DNA of 64,000 bases from NCBI RefSeq assembly GCF_001005825.1, contig NZ_LBHV01000002.1, forward strand, positions 310,001 through 374,000. Reading direction: 5' to 3'. The notes beneath the pieces were generated by a model. It saw only the letters and a program-made list of their open reading frames with translations, made no database searches and had not been told where the DNA came from. Position numbers and translations under genes: made by a program. Positions 62,288-64,000 of this stretch are shown here, piece by piece; position 1 is the stretch's first letter; each line of letters begins with the position of its first letter. Origin of the DNA: Rhizobium sp. LC145. GTDB lineage: Bacteria > Pseudomonadota > Alphaproteobacteria > Rhizobiales > Rhizobiaceae.

Positions 62288-63277
62288 ATGACGATTACCC
62301 GCAGACAGTTCATCCATACAGCAGCCCTCGGCGCAGCCGCGCTTTCCGTCCCCACCGTCCTTCGTGCCCAGGAAGCAAAGACACTTCGGCTCGGCATCAC
62401 CACGCCGCCGGGGCATCCCTGGAACAATGCCGCGCTGAAGGTCGGCGAGATGCTGAAGGCCGAGACCAAGGGTCGCCTCGACATCGCGGTCTTCCCCGCC
62501 AACCAGCTCGGCACGGAAGCGGCGATGCTGCAGCAGATGCAGGCAGGCTCGCTCGATCTCGGCTGGATCATGACCGCCGAGCTCGGCTCGCGCATTCCCG
62601 CCGTCGCCGCGATCAACGCGCCTTGGGTGGTGGATTCCACGGCCAAGGTGGCGAAGCTCGTGCGCGAGCCGGTCGCCATGGGCCTGCTTGACGTGCTCCC
62701 CGCGGAAACCGGTACGATCGGCCTTGCCTGGGGCATCACCACGATGCGTGTCGTCTTCACGGCAAAAGAGATCGGTGGCCTGGAAGACCTCAACGGTATG
62801 AAGCTCCGCATCAATACCACGCCCGCTTACCGCGACTTTTATCAGCTCCTTGGAGCCGCCCCGACGCCGATCCCGACCCCTGCCGTATTCGATGCCATGT
62901 CGAACGGCCAGGTGGACGGCCTCGAAGCCGATCTCGACTTCTCCTGGAACCAGCGCTTCGACAAGGTCTCAAAGACCATGCTGAAGATGAACGCCATCTT
63001 CATGCCCTGCGTGGCGCTTGCTTCCGGCCGGGTCTGGCAGGGGATGCCCGCCGCCGATCGCGAATTGATCACCCGCCTCACGAAGGCCGCGCTCGACGAG
63101 CAAATTGATGCGACAGTCGCAAACGAAGGCAAGCTCCTCGAGGAATTCGGCAAGGCGATCGACATCAAGGAGGTCCAGGTGACCGATGCCGGCAAGATCA
63201 TCGCCGAATACGACAAGATCTGGCTGCCCAAGGCACCGGTGCTTGCCGAACTGCGCAAGGTCGGGGCAACGCTTTGA
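62288..63277 (+). CDS. TRAP transporter substrate-binding protein (DctP type)
   Basis: 329-aa periplasmic protein. The N-terminus TRRQFIHTAALGAAALSVPTVLRAQ has a twin-arginine signal. The DctP segments are GHPWNNAALKVGEMLKAETKGRLDIAVFPANQLGTEAAMLQQMQAGSLDLGWI and LNGMKLRINTTPAYRDFYQLLGAAPTPIPTPAVFDAMSNGQVDGLEA, with the conserved Arg of the carboxylate-binding site in KLRINTT. It captures an organic acid. It lies 26 bases after DctM. Confidence 0.92.
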   Translation: MTITRRQFIHTAALGAAALSVPTVLRAQEAKTLRLGITTPPGHPWNNAALKVGEMLKAETKGRLDIAVFPANQLGTEAAMLQQMQAGSLDLGWIMTAELGSRIPAVAAINAPWVVDSTAKVAKLVREPVAMGLLDVLPAETGTIGLAWGITTMRVVFTAKEIGGLEDLNGMKLRINTTPAYRDFYQLLGAAPTPIPTPAVFDAMSNGQVDGLEADLDFSWNQRFDKVSKTMLKMNAIFMPCVALASGRVWQGMPAADRELITRLTKAALDEQIDATVANEGKLLEEFGKAIDIKEVQVTDAGKIIAEYDKIWLPKAPVLAELRKVGATL

Positions 63278-63285
63278 TAAACCGG

Positions 63286-63311
63286 GCGCTGTCCGGCCGA
63301 CCGGGCGGCGC
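63286..63311 (+). other. Intercistronic hairpin after the TRAP binding-protein gene
   Basis: 11-bp stem (GCGCTGTCCGG / CCGGGCGGCGC, two G-U pairs) with loop CCGA, 8 bases after the stop. No T-run. Confidence 0.45.
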
Positions 63312-63339
63312 CATCATCTGAACGAAAAGGAGTTTCGAA

Positions 63340-64000
63340 ATGACCACCGGCTGGCGCGGCGTATTTCCCGCCGTCACGACGCAGTTCAACGAAGACATGT
63401 CCGTTGATCTCAAATCCACTCAGCGTGTCCAGGATGCGCTCGTCAACGACGGGGTGACCGGCCTGATCGTCATGGGCACCTGCGGCGAGAACAATTCGCT
63501 CGATCCGGAGGAGAAGCGCACGATCCTCAAGGCGGCCGTCGAGGTGGTCAACGGCCGCGTGCCGGTTGTCACCGGTGTATCGGAACTCGATACGCGCCGC
63601 GCCGTCGCCTATGCCCGGGATGCCGAAAAACTCGGTGCCGACGGCCTCATGGTGCTGCCTGCCATGGTCTACGTGCCGAAGCCGGAAGAGCTCGTCGCGC
63701 ATTTCAAGGCAGTGGCGGAAGCGACCTCGCTGCCGATCATGCTCTACAACAACCCGCCCGCCTATCGCGTCAATATCGGCGTCGATGTGCTGAAGGCCCT
63801 CGAAGACGTCCCGAACATCAAGGCGGTAAAGGAAAGCGCGCCCGATCCGCGCCGCTTCACCGATCTCATCAACGCTTTCGGCGATCGCTTCGATATATTC
63901 GCTGGCCTCGACGACGTGGCGCTCGAAGGGCTGATGCTCGGCGCCAAGGGCTGGGTCTCCGGCCTCACCAGTGCCTTCCCGCAGGAATCCGTGCAGCTCG
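63340..64000 (+). CDS. DapA-family lyase/deaminase, truncated by the window end
   Basis: The first 220 residues of a dihydrodipicolinate-synthase-family protein; the gene runs past the window. It starts MTTGWRGVFPAVTTQFNEDMSVDL. GTCGENNSLDPEEK replaces the usual GTTGE loop, YNNPPAYRVN supplies the active-site Tyr, and Lys in IKAVKESAPD is the Schiff-base residue. Such lyases with a TRAP transporter and a GntR regulator act on sugar acids or on hydroxyproline intermediates; this one cannot be decided from the part seen. The start follows AAGGAG. Confidence 0.85.
   Translation, partial: MTTGWRGVFPAVTTQFNEDMSVDLKSTQRVQDALVNDGVTGLIVMGTCGENNSLDPEEKRTILKAAVEVVNGRVPVVTGVSELDTRRAVAYARDAEKLGADGLMVLPAMVYVPKPEELVAHFKAVAEATSLPIMLYNNPPAYRVNIGVDVLKALEDVPNIKAVKESAPDPRRFTDLINAFGDRFDIFAGLDDVALEGLMLGAKGWVSGLTSAFPQESVQL

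Overview
The window reads as a GC-rich alphaproteobacterial replicon, most likely Rhizobiaceae (Agrobacterium, Rhizobium, Sinorhizobium or Shinella type). This rests on the density of ABC/TRAP uptake operons, each with its own regulator, on ugpBAEC of rhizobial type, and on a DUF2865 protein. It looks like accessory catabolic DNA, as found on a chromid, megaplasmid or second chromosome. There are no rRNA or tRNA genes, phage genes, insertion sequences or CRISPR arrays that I can see.

Layout. 1-840: two small proteins, one a low-affinity iron-permease-family membrane protein. 842-8590: an aromatic-acid meta-cleavage cluster. A LysR regulator with two HTH domains and a DUF1932 dehydrogenase are divergent from galB (PIG-L-type hydratase), a type I extradiol dioxygenase, galC, galD, ligI and an orphan TctC-type binding protein, closed by a rho-independent terminator. 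8626-17860: a peptide-type ABC transporter operon that also holds a cog3964 amidohydrolase, a RidA protein and a SelA/DgaE-like PLP enzyme. An IclR gene sits inside it in reverse. 17860-23640: a cell-envelope segment with an autotransporter, a glycine-rich membrane protein, an SH3 protein, a small HTH-like protein and a DUF2865 protein.

23677-31126: a sugar module (ThuA, Gfo/Idh/MocA, a ROK regulator and a four-gene ABC transporter). 31146-36735: a LysR gene divergent from an operon of orphan peptide-type binding protein, FAD amine oxidase, RidA and an FMN hydroxy-acid-oxidase-like protein that lacks the usual catalytic histidine. 36742-47395: one long minus-strand operon joining a hexose-phosphate-type ABC system (AfuABC-like), an inositol-monophosphatase-family enzyme and ugpBAEC. 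It is divergent from a LacI regulator across two almost identical 16-bp operators. 47459-48640: a self-inhibited Fic AMP-transferase whose promoter is embedded in a palindrome. 48796-59455: a pectin / rhamnogalacturonan-type module (binding protein, an unrecognised 839-aa alpha/alpha-toroid-like protein, GH105, GH28, ABC transporter, LacI). 59620-64000: a GntR-controlled TRAP transporter followed by a DapA-family lyase cut by the window end.

How it works together. Almost every module pairs a high-affinity uptake system with cytoplasmic enzymes that process the imported compound and a local regulator at a divergent promoter. All eight binding-protein genes are followed within about 60 bases by a strong inverted repeat, which probably sets binding-protein expression above that of the downstream genes. 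The best candidates for undescribed biology are the 839-aa protein in the pectin module, the combined afu-phosphatase-ugp operon, the type I dioxygenase in a gallate/protocatechuate-type lower pathway, and the transporter-amidohydrolase-RidA-SelA operon.
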